From Lyngbya sp. HA4199-MV5 (GTDB lineage Bacteria; Cyanobacteriota; Cyanobacteriia; Leptolyngbyales; Leptolyngbyaceae), in NCBI GenBank assembly GCA_019359375.1, contig JAHHHL010000008.1, positions 120,751 through 184,750 on the forward strand: a DNA stretch of 64,000 bases, read 5' to 3'. A program made the position numbers and the translations under genes. The notes below the pieces were generated by a model. That model did no database searches. It was given only the letters and a program-made list of their open reading frames with translations, and was not told the DNA's origin. This document shows positions 7,556-16,203 of the stretch, piece after piece (positions within the stretch are counted from its first letter, which is position 1; the number at the start of each line of letters is the position of its first letter).

Positions 7556-10102
7556 TTACGCACCGAACTCTGTTTGAGCCGCGATCGCCTGAATCGTTGC
7601 CAGCGGCACCTGATAAAAGTATTGGCGACGGAACTGTTCTTCATTTACCGCGATCGCAAACTGCTCCACAGCAGCAGCCAGTGCTGTATCCAAACTTGTG
7701 TGTAACGATGGCTCTTGCCAGGTGATTTGAAACGCACTATCAGCATGGCGGAGCGTGAAACCCAAATATGTCAGCGTTTGAAAGCCTAGTTTCAAGGTGC
7801 GATCGCCAATCTCCAACTTGTCCAATAGTTGAGTTCGTGTGACGGTTTTGCCCGTGCGGCTAAGGTATTTGGCAATGCCGACTAATGTTTGCCAGAGTTC
7901 ATGAGGATCAGGGCGAGATGGTGCCGAGTAGGCGATCGCCAGCGATCGTTGTTCTTTCACAGCGCGACGAAACCAGACCTGCAAGTCAGCCCAACTGGTA
8001 GGGCACTGGTGGAGGATGAGGGGAGAGGGGTAAAGGGTGTGGGGTGTGGGGTGTGGGGTGTAGGGTGCCTCTGCGTCTTCGTGGCTCTGCGGTTCTCCAA
8101 GCTCAGTTGCCGTATTGTTCATCCCTCGCCAGTCGAGAATCCATGCTTTATCAGTATGCTCAGCAGTCACTTCTGTTATTTCGCAGGGACGGACGGCAAT
8201 GAGGCGGAGTTCGTAGCGTTTTTTGTAGGTGTTGAAGTCTAGTTCCGCGATCGCGTCACAGCGACCTTTCGGTACATCATCCTGGTAATGCTCCCACCAC
8301 AAACCGGGAAACCCCTTCTGCGCCGAATCATCCCAAAGCTCAAACTCAGTTTTGATATAGCGAACCTTGCCCCCCTTCCAGTCCTTAATATTCTGATTGC
8401 TGACGTTCTTAAACCAGCAATTTTGCAGTAAGAGTTTCGGCGTTGGGTTTCCCATACCGCACGGTTCCAGCAGCTTCAACGCCTGAAACAGCTCTTTCCC
8501 TAAATCCACCACCGTCACTGTTAGATCCGCCTGTATCGCAGAACGCGTTAACTCAGACATCTGCCGCGCCTGCTGGTTCAACGCTTCCGTAAACAGCGGG
8601 ATATTTTCTACAGGTAGGCTCAACCCTGCCGCATAGGGATGCCCACCAAACCGATGCAGCAAATGCGCCTGGTCTTTCACCAGCTTGTAGAGATCGATGT
8701 TGTTGACCGATCGGGCAGAACCACGGGCGAGAGGGGTGTGGGGTGTAGGGTGTAGGGTGTGGGGTAGATTTAAAGCTTGAAGTTCTCCTTGCTCCCCTAG
8801 CTTTCCTTGCTCCCCCTGCCTCTGCTTTCCTAGCTCCCCCTGCTTTCCTAGCTCCCCCATCTGCCTCCTGCCTTCTGCCTCCTGCCTTTCTCCCAACTCT
8901 GTATTCAACAAAATCGTCGGTCGTCCATACTCGTGAGCGATTTGCCCCGCGACCAAGCCCAGAACGCCGACCTGCCATTGCTCATCTGCTAGGACAATAA
9001 CACTCGTGGTCGAGAGATCGAGGTGCGTCAGTCGTGCTCTCACTTGCTGCATCACGTCTTTTTGAAGGGCTTTGCGGCGGGTATTTGCCAGTTCTGTTGC
9101 TTCGGCGAGATGGTTGCAGAGCGTGACATCCTGGCTGGTGAGGAGTTCAACGCAGAAGTGGGCATCGCCTTGAATACGGCTAACGGCATTGATGCGCGGT
9201 CCTAGCCCAAAGGAAATATCGGTGGGTCGATCGCCGCTGCGTTTACACAACTCCAGCAATCTGGAAAGCCCTGGTCGGGTCGCTGTCAGTAGATTGGACT
9301 GCTTTTGTAGTTGCTCAATGCCAAGCTGTGCCAGATAGCGACAGTCGCCTTTGAGTTCGACGAGATCGGCAATGAGTCCGATCGCCACGAGATCCAACAG
9401 ATGCTCCAGCGGCTTTTGGGGCACGGATGGCAACGTCTCGTAAAGGGCTTCCACCAGCTTATAGGCAACGGCGACACCTGATAAGGTCGCTAGCGGATGG
9501 TCGATCGCTAAAGAGCGGGGATTGATGATAGCCGTAACGGGTGGACGGGCGGACGGCAGCGTATGGTGATCGGTGACAATCACATCCATCCCAAGGCTGC
9601 GGGCGTACTCAATTTCTGTCAGGTTGGTGCTGCCCGTGTCACAGGTGATGATCAGGCGACAGTGCTTGGCGTGCAGAAGATCAATGCCTTGTTGCGATAG
9701 CCCGTGGGATTCGGTGAGCCGATTGGGAATGTAGTAGAACAGAGTTTTCTGTTGCGTAAAGAACTGTCCCAACCCGTCCCACAGCACAGCGGTTGCGGTC
9801 ACACCATCAGCATCAAAGTCTCCCCAAATGGCGATCGTCTCTTTGTTGATGTATGCCTGCTGCACACGATCGACTGCCCACTGCATTTCCTGCCCAAAGT
9901 CAAACGGGCTGGCAGGTTGATACTGATCGACATCCAAAAACCCTGCTAACGTCTCGACATCGCGGATGCCCCGTTGCCACAGCAATTGCGCGGCGTAGTG
10001 TCCTGGTAGATTAGGCGCGTGCTGTTGGACTGCTTGTAAAAACCAGTCTGGTAACGGAGCGATCGGGTAAACGTGCCATGAAGCAGCATCAGACATGGGC
10101 AT
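7556..10102 (-). CDS. recJ: Single-stranded-DNA-specific exonuclease RecJ with two repeat-encoded in-frame inserts
   Basis: This is a 5'-3' single-strand exonuclease for recombination and mismatch repair. DHH-family motifs are visible: GDFDADG (about 92-97), ITCDTGS, VTDHH (about 175-178), and the DHHA1 signature GGHPYAAG near 482, preceded by ARGSARSVNNIDLY. Length is about 848 residues against ~580-800 for relatives. The excess comes partly from residues ~402-458 (bases 8727-8897; GKQGELGKQ, HTLHPTPHTP) and ~667-695 (8015-8100; PYTPHPTPHTLYP), both encoded by the dispersed GA/TC-rich repeat and still in frame. The frame runs on to 10258 only through another repeat. Starts at 10102 and 10096 are both possible. 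Confidence 0.92.
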   Translation of the reverse strand: MPMSDAASWHVYPIAPLPDWFLQAVQQHAPNLPGHYAAQLLWQRGIRDVETLAGFLDVDQYQPASPFDFGQEMQWAVDRVQQAYINKETIAIWGDFDADGVTATAVLWDGLGQFFTQQKTLFYYIPNRLTESHGLSQQGIDLLHAKHCRLIITCDTGSTNLTEIEYARSLGMDVIVTDHHTLPSARPPVTAIINPRSLAIDHPLATLSGVAVAYKLVEALYETLPSVPQKPLEHLLDLVAIGLIADLVELKGDCRYLAQLGIEQLQKQSNLLTATRPGLSRLLELCKRSGDRPTDISFGLGPRINAVSRIQGDAHFCVELLTSQDVTLCNHLAEATELANTRRKALQKDVMQQVRARLTHLDLSTTSVIVLADEQWQVGVLGLVAGQIAHEYGRPTILLNTELGERQEAEGRRQMGELGKQGELGKQRQGEQGKLGEQGELQALNLPHTLHPTPHTPLARGSARSVNNIDLYKLVKDQAHLLHRFGGHPYAAGLSLPVENIPLFTEALNQQARQMSELTRSAIQADLTVTVVDLGKELFQALKLLEPCGMGNPTPKLLLQNCWFKNVSNQNIKDWKGGKVRYIKTEFELWDDSAQKGFPGLWWEHYQDDVPKGRCDAIAELDFNTYKKRYELRLIAVRPCEITEVTAEHTDKAWILDWRGMNNTATELGEPQSHEDAEAPYTPHPTPHTLYPSPLILHQCPTSWADLQVWFRRAVKEQRSLAIAYSAPSRPDPHELWQTLVGIAKYLSRTGKTVTRTQLLDKLEIGDRTLKLGFQTLTYLGFTLRHADSAFQITWQEPSLHTSLDTALAAAVEQFAIAVNEEQFRRQYFYQVPLATIQAIAAQTEFGA
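8015..8100. repeat. Intragenic repeat insert in recJ (second)
   Basis: GGGGTGTGGGGTGTAGGGTG-like reiterations lie inside the recJ reading frame and are translated on the minus strand as a Pro/His/Thr-rich linker. The same words occur in intergenic repeats (for example 42790-42825). Confidence 0.75.
8727..8897. repeat. Intragenic repeat insert in recJ (first)
   Basis: The insert combines GGGTGTGGGGTGTAGGGTGT (8738-8765) with CCTTGCTCCCCCTGCC-like and CTGCCTCCTGCCTTCTGCC words (8785-8890). It encodes about 57 residues of Gly/Glu/Gln/Lys and His/Thr/Pro between the conserved blocks LLNTELG and ARGSARSVN of RecJ. Confidence 0.8.
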
Positions 10103-10320
10103 TGGGGACAGAATAAAAAGGCAGGAGGCGAAGGAAGTTGTAAAGCCCTCTGGGCATACCAGAAAGGTTGTTAGTTGTTGGTTGTTAGGAGAAGAGAGGA
10201 GGCAGAAAGGCAAGGGGCAAGGGGAGCAGAGGAAGCAGAATGAACTCCGAACTTTCATCCCTCATCCCTCATCCCTCTGCCTTCTGCCTCCTGCCCCCTT
10301 CCTTAGATTCAAACGTTTGT
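10103..10320. repeat. Intergenic modular repeat between recJ and the DMT transporter
   Basis: This contains AAAGGCAGGAGGCGAAGG, part of the ~133-bp dispersed element (GGGCATACCAGAAAGGTTG at about 10152-10170), TTGTTAGTTGTTGGTTGTT, a GA-rich block and then CATCCCTCATCCCTCTGCC and CTTCTGCCTCCTGCC. Confidence 0.75.
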
Positions 10321-10447
10321 ATCGCACTTAGATGAAAACCGCTCTACCATGCTACTCGATGAGCACCTTGACGTTAGCAAGATACACATTCAGCCATTTG
10401 AGCCTGGTTGCTGAGTAGGATCAAGCTGTACTTCATAATGGTTCGCA

Positions 10448-11404
10448 GTGGTTGGTTTTCTGACGGTTTTATTGGCTTCCTTCTTTTTCTGCTTTCAAAA
10501 CGTCATTGTAAGGACGCTCTTTAATGAGCAAACGGTGTTGGGCGTGTTTCACACAGGCGGCTTTGTGGCACCGACGTTACCCAACTCCTTTCTGCTGATG
10601 TTTATGCGGATGGTGCTGGTGGTGCCGCTCATGGGAGTCCTGGCATCCCGGCTTTATCCATCCACCTGGAAGGACATCGGGCAGTTGCGTGAGCGGGCGA
10701 AACGTCCCCTTTTACAACGGGCGATCGCAGGTGGCACGCTCATGTTTCTCTACCTGGCGCTGCTGTATGTATCGATGGGGCTGATTCCCGTTGGTATTGC
10801 CATTACGCTGTTCTTTTCTTACCCCGTCTTTACGGCACTCTTTGCATGGCGGTTGTTTGGCGATCGTCCCACGCTGTTTCGCTGGAGCGTGATGGGGCTT
10901 GTGCTGTTGGGGAGTACCCTGACGCTGCCACACGTCAGTCCCGCAGCGAGCCATACCAGTGTGGTTGGCATCCTCATGGGGATTGCTTCAGGCGTTGCCT
11001 ATGCCCTCTACACCGTCGTTGCCCAGAAAAGCTTCGAGACCTTGCATCCCGTGCCCTTCACCTGGATCAGCTTTTTGACTGCGATGGTGTTGTCGGGCGT
11101 GAGCCTTTTGCTTTGGCATGAACAGGTTTGGCACGAGCAAGGCACATCCTTACCCTGGTTGCCTCTATGGATTGGGGGGCTGTTTTCTGCGATCGTCACC
11201 TTTGCCGGACACCTGCTCAATAACCTTGGCATTCGCCTGATTGGTGCCACCACTGCCTCCATGATCGGTGCCAGCAATCCCGCGCTAACCGTTGTGCTGG
11301 CGTGGCTCACCATTCAAGAAACACTGAACGTGGTGCAAATTATAGGAGTCGTCATTGTGACGTTGAGCGTGGCGCTGTTGGGGAGGGAGTGGGAGGGAAG
11401 GTAA
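10448..11404 (+). CDS. EamA/DMT-superfamily transporter
   Basis: A 318-residue inner-membrane protein with about ten hydrophobic helices arranged as two EamA repeats (roughly 1-150 and 165-310), the drug/metabolite exporter fold. Characteristic features are an early FFFCFQNVIVRTLF helix, AITLFFSYPVFTALFAWRLFGDRP closing the first repeat, and IGASNPALTVVLAWL closing the second. The substrate is unknown. The start is GTG at 10448, because an in-frame TAA lies just upstream and no ATG is available. The gene is convergent with the KefC-like gene. Confidence 0.85.
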   Translation: MVGFLTVLLASFFFCFQNVIVRTLFNEQTVLGVFHTGGFVAPTLPNSFLLMFMRMVLVVPLMGVLASRLYPSTWKDIGQLRERAKRPLLQRAIAGGTLMFLYLALLYVSMGLIPVGIAITLFFSYPVFTALFAWRLFGDRPTLFRWSVMGLVLLGSTLTLPHVSPAASHTSVVGILMGIASGVAYALYTVVAQKSFETLHPVPFTWISFLTAMVLSGVSLLLWHEQVWHEQGTSLPWLPLWIGGLFSAIVTFAGHLLNNLGIRLIGATTASMIGASNPALTVVLAWLTIQETLNVVQIIGVVIVTLSVALLGREWEGR

Positions 11405-11512
11405 AAGTAAGAAGGTAAAAGGCAAAAATGAGTCATACACTGCCATGACTCCTCTTCCTCTTCTGCCCTTTACCTTTTACCTTTTACCCTTTACCTTTTA
11501 CCTTCATCCTTC
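11405..11512. repeat. Intergenic repeat in convergent spacer
   Basis: AAAAGTAAGAAGGTAAAAGG is followed by CCTTTTACCTTTTACCCTTT-type runs. The two halves are complementary, so RNA from either side can fold back. It could act as a bidirectional terminator. Confidence 0.6.
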
Positions 11513-13399
11513 CCCCTTCCGCAGCGCAGAGATATCCCACGCTCGCTCGATGTCGCCGCGAGGCATTTCTTGATTGTCTGATTGCAGCACTCGTTCCAGA
11601 TCTCGCTGGAGTTGTTGGGTTCGCGCGATTCTTCCCTTGTCGTCATCAATCATTGCGGCTTCCCACAGAGCTTGTTCATCGTGTTCTTTGAAAATGCTGG
11701 CGGCGCGGTGTGCTCTGTACGCACGAAAGCCTAGTAGCTTCAGGGCTTTCTCGCCAGTTTCCAGGGCAGAGTCAAAGGTTTCGCGCTGGACGACTTCGAC
11801 TCCACGCTGAATGAATTCGTAGGCGTGGCGACGATCGATGGCGCGTGCCAGGATACGCAGGTGGGGAAAATGCTTCTTCACCAGATCGGTAATTTGCAGG
11901 GCACGATCGCGATCGTCGATCGCCACCACAAAGAGACGGGCATGCTGTGCGCCAGCAGCATGGAGGAGATCGAGCCGGGACGCATCGCCATAGAACACGG
12001 TGAAGCCAAAGCGTCGCAGCAGATCAATCTGGGTCGGGCTATGGTCAAGAACGGTGGCTTCAAACCCGTTTGCCAGCAGTAAGCGACCCACAACTTGCCC
12101 AAAACGCCCAAAGCCCGCGATAATCACAGGCGTTTCGCCATCATCAATCTCATCGGCTTCTCGTTCGATTTCTGCCGCAACAAAGTGGGGTTGAATCAGC
12201 CGATCGTTGAGGATCATAATCAACGGGGTGAGCGCCATTGAGAGGGCGACGACCACGACAAGCGGGCTGGTAATCGATGTTGCAATGATCTTATTTTGAG
12301 CCGCAAACGACAGCAGCACAAAGCAAAATTCGCCGCCTTGCGCCAGGGCACAGCCAAAGAGCAGGCTTTGACTCAGCTCCAGCCGAAAAAAGCGTCCCAG
12401 CCCTACCAGCACGGCAAATTTGACGATCGCCAGCGCCAGCACTAGCCCCAAAATCAAGAATGGTTGCTGGAGCAGCAGGCTAAAGTTAATGCTGGCACCC
12501 ACCGAGATGAAGAACAGCCCCAGCAGCAGCCCTTTGAATGGTTCAATATCGCTTTCCAACTCGTGACGATACTCATTCTCTGCCAGCACCACGCCTGCCA
12601 CAAAGGTTCCCAGCGCGGGGGACAGCCCCACCTGCTGCATGGCGATCGCAATCCCCACGACCAGCAGTAGTGCCGTCGCGGTAAAAATCTCCCGCTGCTG
12701 CGTGGTGGCAATAAAGCGAAACAGCGGACGGGTGAGAAAGCGTCCACCCAAAATAATGCCGCCGACGGTGCCTATGACCAGCAGCGCTTGCTGCCACGGT
12801 GGTAAGGCTGCTCCCTGTTCTGCCGTTTCTGCGGCTACAAGGATAACTCCGCTGGTGGACATTGCCGAGACGATCGGCAGCGCCAGCAGCGGCAACAGCG
12901 CCAGAATGGGAATGATCGCAATATCTTGAAACAGCAGCACCGAGAAGGCAGATTGCCCAGCCTGGGTTTTCGTCAGCCCCTTTTCATTCAACGTTTGCAG
13001 GACGATCGCTGTGGAAGACTGCGCCAGAATCAAGCCCACTGCCAGCGCTGTTTGCCAGGGGAGTTTCACCAGTGTAGCGATCGCCGCAATCACCCCAGCC
13101 GTTACCAGCACCTGCAAGCCACCCAGACCTAAAATCGGCACGCGCAATCGCCACAGCAGCGAGGGTTGTAGCTCTAACCCCACCAAAAAGAGCATCATCA
13201 CCACGCCAAATTCGGCGAAGTGCATGACATCGCTACCCTCACCGCCGCCCACCAGCTTGAGCACAAAGGGACCAATGATCACACCCGCGACGAGATACCC
13301 CAGCACGGAACCCAGCCCCAACCGCTTGGCGATCGGCACCGAAGCTACAGCCGCGAGCAAATAAATAAACGCCTGAAAGAACAAATCCTCGTTATGCAT
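11504..13399 (-). CDS. CPA2-family K+/H+ antiporter with TrkA-N domain (KefB/KefC-like)
   Basis: A 631-residue membrane protein. Residues ~1-395 give about 12 transmembrane helices of the cation:proton antiporter-2 family (GLGSVLGYLVAGVIIGP, EFGVVMMLFLVGLE, AQSSTAIVLQTLNEKG). Residues ~420-540 form a Rossmann TrkA-N domain (VIIAGFGRFGQVVG) that binds NAD(H) or another nucleotide in Kef systems. The start at 13399 (MHNEDLFFQAF) is preferred over an upstream frame extension, and it overlaps the end of the KefF-like gene by 8 bp, indicating translational coupling. The inferred role is ligand-gated potassium efflux. Confidence 0.88.
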   Translation of the reverse strand: MHNEDLFFQAFIYLLAAVASVPIAKRLGLGSVLGYLVAGVIIGPFVLKLVGGGEGSDVMHFAEFGVVMMLFLVGLELQPSLLWRLRVPILGLGGLQVLVTAGVIAAIATLVKLPWQTALAVGLILAQSSTAIVLQTLNEKGLTKTQAGQSAFSVLLFQDIAIIPILALLPLLALPIVSAMSTSGVILVAAETAEQGAALPPWQQALLVIGTVGGIILGGRFLTRPLFRFIATTQQREIFTATALLLVVGIAIAMQQVGLSPALGTFVAGVVLAENEYRHELESDIEPFKGLLLGLFFISVGASINFSLLLQQPFLILGLVLALAIVKFAVLVGLGRFFRLELSQSLLFGCALAQGGEFCFVLLSFAAQNKIIATSITSPLVVVVALSMALTPLIMILNDRLIQPHFVAAEIEREADEIDDGETPVIIAGFGRFGQVVGRLLLANGFEATVLDHSPTQIDLLRRFGFTVFYGDASRLDLLHAAGAQHARLFVVAIDDRDRALQITDLVKKHFPHLRILARAIDRRHAYEFIQRGVEVVQRETFDSALETGEKALKLLGFRAYRAHRAASIFKEHDEQALWEAAMIDDDKGRIARTQQLQRDLERVLQSDNQEMPRGDIERAWDISALRKGEG

Positions 13400-14051
13400 G
13401 TTGCGGCACCTCCGGCTGGGGGAGTTCTGACTGTGTGGCGGCTGGTGCGGCAAGAATGCAATTCAAATCAAAGTGTTTTGACTCCTGCAACCGTTCCCAG
13501 TGAATGGTGTCGTCCCGTAGTGCGGTAATCGTCGCGCGATATTCCTCGGCGTGATGGTCAATCTGGTGGTGTTCTTGCAGACGATGCGTACCCTGCACGA
13601 CAAAGGGAGGCAAATACTCCATCCCGCAGAGTCGCGCGGTTTGCTCAAAGGGTACCAGCAGTTCACGCACCGTAAAATGGTTATAGCCTTTATCGCAGTA
13701 GGCTTCCTTCGCACCTCCTGTCGTAATCGCTGTCAAACATTTTTTGCCGCGTAGGGCTGTGCCACCCTGCCCATACGCAAAGCCATACTCCAGCACCAGA
13801 TCTTGCCATTCTTTAAGCAATGCCGGACTGCTATACCAGTAAAAGGGATGGTGAAACACCACAATGTCGTGCGCCAGCAGCAGATCTTGCTCCGCTTTCA
13901 CGTTGATGTGAAAGTTGGGGTAGGTCTCATACAGATCATGCACCGTCACTGCTTCTAACCCTTGCACGGCTTGAATCAAGTGCCGATTCACCCGCGACTT
14001 TTCGAGGGCTGGGTGAGCAAACAAAATCAAAATCTGGTTTGGAGTGCCCAT
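13392..14051 (-). CDS. KefF-like NAD(P)H:quinone oxidoreductase, flavodoxin fold
   Basis: A 219-residue flavodoxin-like quinone reductase. It starts ILILFAHPALEKSRVNRHL (about 7-25), the FMN-phosphate loop region. PFYWYSSPALLKEWQD (about 74-89) and GKKCLTAITTGG (about 105-116) are the family's conserved flavin and quinone-site blocks. KefF proteins are soluble activators of KefC; here the gene sits immediately upstream and overlaps the KefC-like start, as in enterobacteria. ATG at 14051 is chosen because the open frame further upstream lacks family similarity. Confidence 0.88.
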   Translation of the reverse strand: MGTPNQILILFAHPALEKSRVNRHLIQAVQGLEAVTVHDLYETYPNFHINVKAEQDLLLAHDIVVFHHPFYWYSSPALLKEWQDLVLEYGFAYGQGGTALRGKKCLTAITTGGAKEAYCDKGYNHFTVRELLVPFEQTARLCGMEYLPPFVVQGTHRLQEHHQIDHHAEEYRATITALRDDTIHWERLQESKHFDLNCILAAPAATQSELPQPEVPQHA

Positions 14052-14159
14052 AAGTTTTGCCGTGTAAGGTGCAGGTGAGAACGCTGTGCAAAGGATAGCA
14101 TTTCGACGGCTTGAGCATGGCAGTAGCAAAGCTTGACCTTCCACAGTACGGAATGATCG

Positions 14160-14514
14160 GCGATCACACCCAACTCATCGATCGCCTGAGCTGTGCAATT
14201 GGTGCGATCGCTTGAGCCAGTACAGACATAGCTCGACTTATCTCAGCGGTAGCCCAACTCAGCTAAAAGACTGCTCGACTCAGCGCAAAGATAGCTTGAC
14301 CGACCTGAGGAACTGCTCGACTGAGTGCAAAGACAACTCGATCGAGTCCACCCTTAGCTTGAGCCATCCTTTTGCTCACTCGACTTAGCTCTGATATAGC
14401 TCATCCAGGTCATTTAATGGCTCAACCCATCTCAGCACTGGCTCGTCCGATCTCAGAGATAGCTCAACCAGATTGCAGGATGGCTCGGTTAGATGATGCA
14501 GTGGTCGCAGCACG
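14160..14514. repeat. Degenerate tandem repeat with strict 21-bp period
   Basis: From 14221 to 14514 the sequence divides without gaps into fourteen 21-bp units. Examples are CTCAGCGGTAGCCCAACTCAG minus its last base at 14242, and the units starting at 14305, 14431 and 14452. Each has a GCTC or GCTT core near position 11 followed by RAC/RNC. Three weaker units may extend it left to about 14158. No gene is evident. Translated in one plus-strand frame it gives heptads such as IAQPISA/LARPISE; on the minus strand it gives SVELSLR-like heptads interrupted by stops. Confidence 0.75.
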
Positions 14515-14524
14515 ATCGCTCACT

Positions 14525-14557
14525 AGACCTCGGAGGTTCTCAAAACCTCTGAGGTCT
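14525..14557. repeat. Palindromic hairpin of the CCTCGGAGG family
   Basis: AGACCTCGGAGGTT and AAACCTCTGAGGTCT face each other across a 4-base loop, giving a ~14-bp stem with one mismatch. Related palindromes occur at 15384, 16165, 30159 and 30211. It lies 60 bp beyond the stop of hepT and could end that transcript. Confidence 0.6.
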
Positions 14558-14616
14558 GAAGCAGGAAGCATGGCAGGATGGGCGATCGCTATATACCTAG
14601 CACTATACGCTCAACC

Positions 14617-14964
14617 TCAAAGCTCTTCTGGCAGCAACGGTTCTAATTGGGCTAACAGACGGTTCAGATCCACTGTCGCGATCGCCCAAATGCGATCTTG
14701 CTGCACTTGTTCATAGCGATGGGCAATCACATTTCGCAAACCAATCGTATTGCGCCAATCAATTTCTGGATGTGCTTGCTGAAATGGTTCAGAGACTCTG
14801 CGTGCCGCTTCACCCAGTATTTCTAGTCCACGTTCAACCGCCATTTGATCTCGCCGATTCTGGAGATACTCCTCATAGCTCAATGGCGCAACAAATGCTT
14901 GAATCAGTTTGATGGACTGTACCATATCCCAAAGAGAGGCATAGTCACGATCGCTAGCTGGCAT
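14617..14964 (-). CDS. hepT: HepT-type HEPN toxin (DUF86)
   Basis: A 115-residue helical HEPN protein. The motif RNVIAHRY near 83-90 matches the RX4HXY active-site motif of HepT toxins: the Arg and His are ribonuclease residues and the Tyr is the position AMPylated by the partner in studied pairs. It also has the typical GLEILGEAARRVS (about 45-57) and HPEIDWRNTIGLRN. It overlaps the end of mntA by 11 bp, downstream in the same operon. Confidence 0.92.
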   Translation of the reverse strand: MPASDRDYASLWDMVQSIKLIQAFVAPLSYEEYLQNRRDQMAVERGLEILGEAARRVSEPFQQAHPEIDWRNTIGLRNVIAHRYEQVQQDRIWAIATVDLNRLLAQLEPLLPEEL

Positions 14965-15283
14965 AGATCACCTGATGCGTTTGGAGAATTTCCGCTCGTC
15001 GAAAGGGATTTTTGAGGTCTCGTTTTTCTAATACATCAACGGGTCTACCCACCAATGCTTCTAGTTCCCGTTGTAGATTCATCAAATCGAACAGTGACCA
15101 CCCATCATTCGGTGCAAATGTTACCAGCACATCCACATCACTATTCGGGCAAAAGTCTTCTCGTAGAATGGAGCCGAAGAGGGCAAGTTCAGTAATTTTC
15201 CAGCGTTGACAGAGTGCCACAATTTGTTCGGGCGTTGCACCCAGGCGATCGATGAAATGATCTTGAGAACTTGGTTTCAACAT
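14954..15283 (-). CDS. mntA: MntA-type minimal nucleotidyltransferase antitoxin
   Basis: A 109-residue MNT protein. LFGSILREDFCPNSDVDVLV contains the GS-X10-DXD catalytic signature of the polymerase-beta-like fold. In studied systems MntA neutralises HepT by AMPylating its tyrosine. ATG at 15283 is chosen because AGGACT lies upstream at good spacing; a GTG at 15310 would add nine residues. It is the first gene of the operon, and hepT follows with an 11-bp overlap. Confidence 0.92.
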   Translation of the reverse strand: MLKPSSQDHFIDRLGATPEQIVALCQRWKITELALFGSILREDFCPNSDVDVLVTFAPNDGWSLFDLMNLQRELEALVGRPVDVLEKRDLKNPFRRAEILQTHQVIYAS

Positions 15284-15525
15284 TGTTAAGAGTCCTGCTC
15301 TATGCTTCACTCGCTATTCTCAGTTTAAGGAAATGTAAGTTAATTGAAGGGGGATTTAGCAAAGAGACGATCGTCGTTGTCTTAGACCTCGGAGGTTTTA
15401 GGTGGTGCTCAACCCAATCTATGGCGAGAGGGGCGATCGCACTTCTTTACGTTCAAAACAATTGCTCAGTGCTGTGCGTTAAGGTGGACAAAAGCAAAAT
15501 CAATTTGGCACGGTGTGATTAACTC

Positions 15526-15759
15526 ATGGAAGAAGTCCTCCACACGCTGCAATCGGCACAGTTCATTGTTGATGAACAGGGCAACCGTACAGGAGCACTC
15601 CTCGATATTGCTGACTGGGAGTTATTAGTTGTCTGGGCAAAGCAACAAGGGAGCCGACCCAATCCGACCTCTCTACGGGGTTACCTTAAAACCTGGACAG
15701 AGCGATCGTTGGCAGACGAATTAATTCAAGAACGACACGAGGCAGCAAACGTTGAGTAG
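15526..15759 (+). CDS. Putative antitoxin partner of a PIN toxin
   Basis: A 77-residue protein resembling Phd/YefM- or VapB-like cyanobacterial antitoxins: FIVDEQGNRTGALLDIADWE (about 13-32) fits the pattern of a strand, a Gly-Asn turn and a hydrophobic strand leading to W-E. The C-terminal half is charged and helical and would bind the toxin. Its stop overlaps the toxin start by 8 bp. The antitoxin assignment rests mainly on this coupling. The spacer upstream carries a CCTCGGAGG palindrome (15384-15398). Confidence 0.7.
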   Translation: MEEVLHTLQSAQFIVDEQGNRTGALLDIADWELLVVWAKQQGSRPNPTSLRGYLKTWTERSLADELIQERHEAANVE

Positions 15760-16150
15760 GGTTGTGTTGGATGCTCCGGCACTACTGGCTTATTTGCAAG
15801 ATGAGCCGGGTGCTAGCGTCGTTGAACAGTCGATGCATCAAGGTGTCTACATCAGTGCGGTGAATTGGGCTGAAGTGCTCTCTAAAGTCGCTGAGGTTGG
15901 CGACCCTAATACCTTGATTCAGTATTGGCGCAATCAGGGATGGTTGGACGATAAAATAAAGGTCGAGCCGCTTTGCATGGACGATGCCTTAGCCATTGCT
16001 GCACTGAGACCGATTACCCGATCGTGTGGCTTATCGCTGGGCGATCGCGCTTGTCTTGCTTTGGGTCAACGGTTAGGACTACCTGTATTAACGACCGATC
16101 GTGCCTGGGCAACCGTCAGTATCGCTGTAACGATTCAGGTGCTTCGGTAA
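15752..16150 (+). CDS. PIN-domain ribonuclease toxin (VapC-like)
   Basis: A 132-residue PIN domain. The acidic active-site residues are visible: Asp in VVLDAPALLAYL (about residue 7), Glu in AVNWAEVLSK (about 41), Asp in LSLGDRACLALG (about 97), and Asp in LTTDRAW (about 115). PIN toxins cut RNA, often tRNA. The start is a TTG (AACGTTGAG) overlapping the antitoxin stop; no ATG fits before the conserved LDA. LDAPAL instead of the usual LDASAL puts Pro beside the first catalytic Asp, a mild oddity. Confidence 0.88.
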   Translation: MSRVVLDAPALLAYLQDEPGASVVEQSMHQGVYISAVNWAEVLSKVAEVGDPNTLIQYWRNQGWLDDKIKVEPLCMDDALAIAALRPITRSCGLSLGDRACLALGQRLGLPVLTTDRAWATVSIAVTIQVLR

Positions 16151-16203
16151 GCAATTAAGGTTTTAGACCGCCGAGGTCTTTAGGTTTCGCACATTGAAGC
16201 CTC

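Noticed and set aside
10103..10258. N-terminal extension of recJ to an upstream ATG
   Set aside because: The extra residues come from the intergenic repeat; RecJ similarity begins near 10102.
14372..14716. Plus-strand ORF through the 21-bp array with heptad-like residues
   Set aside because: It runs antisense into hepT, has no ribosome site, and its pattern follows directly from the 21-bp period.
15271..15522. Plus-strand ORF between mntA and the PIN antitoxin gene
   Set aside because: It overlaps the start of mntA, includes a palindromic repeat and has no protein-like features.
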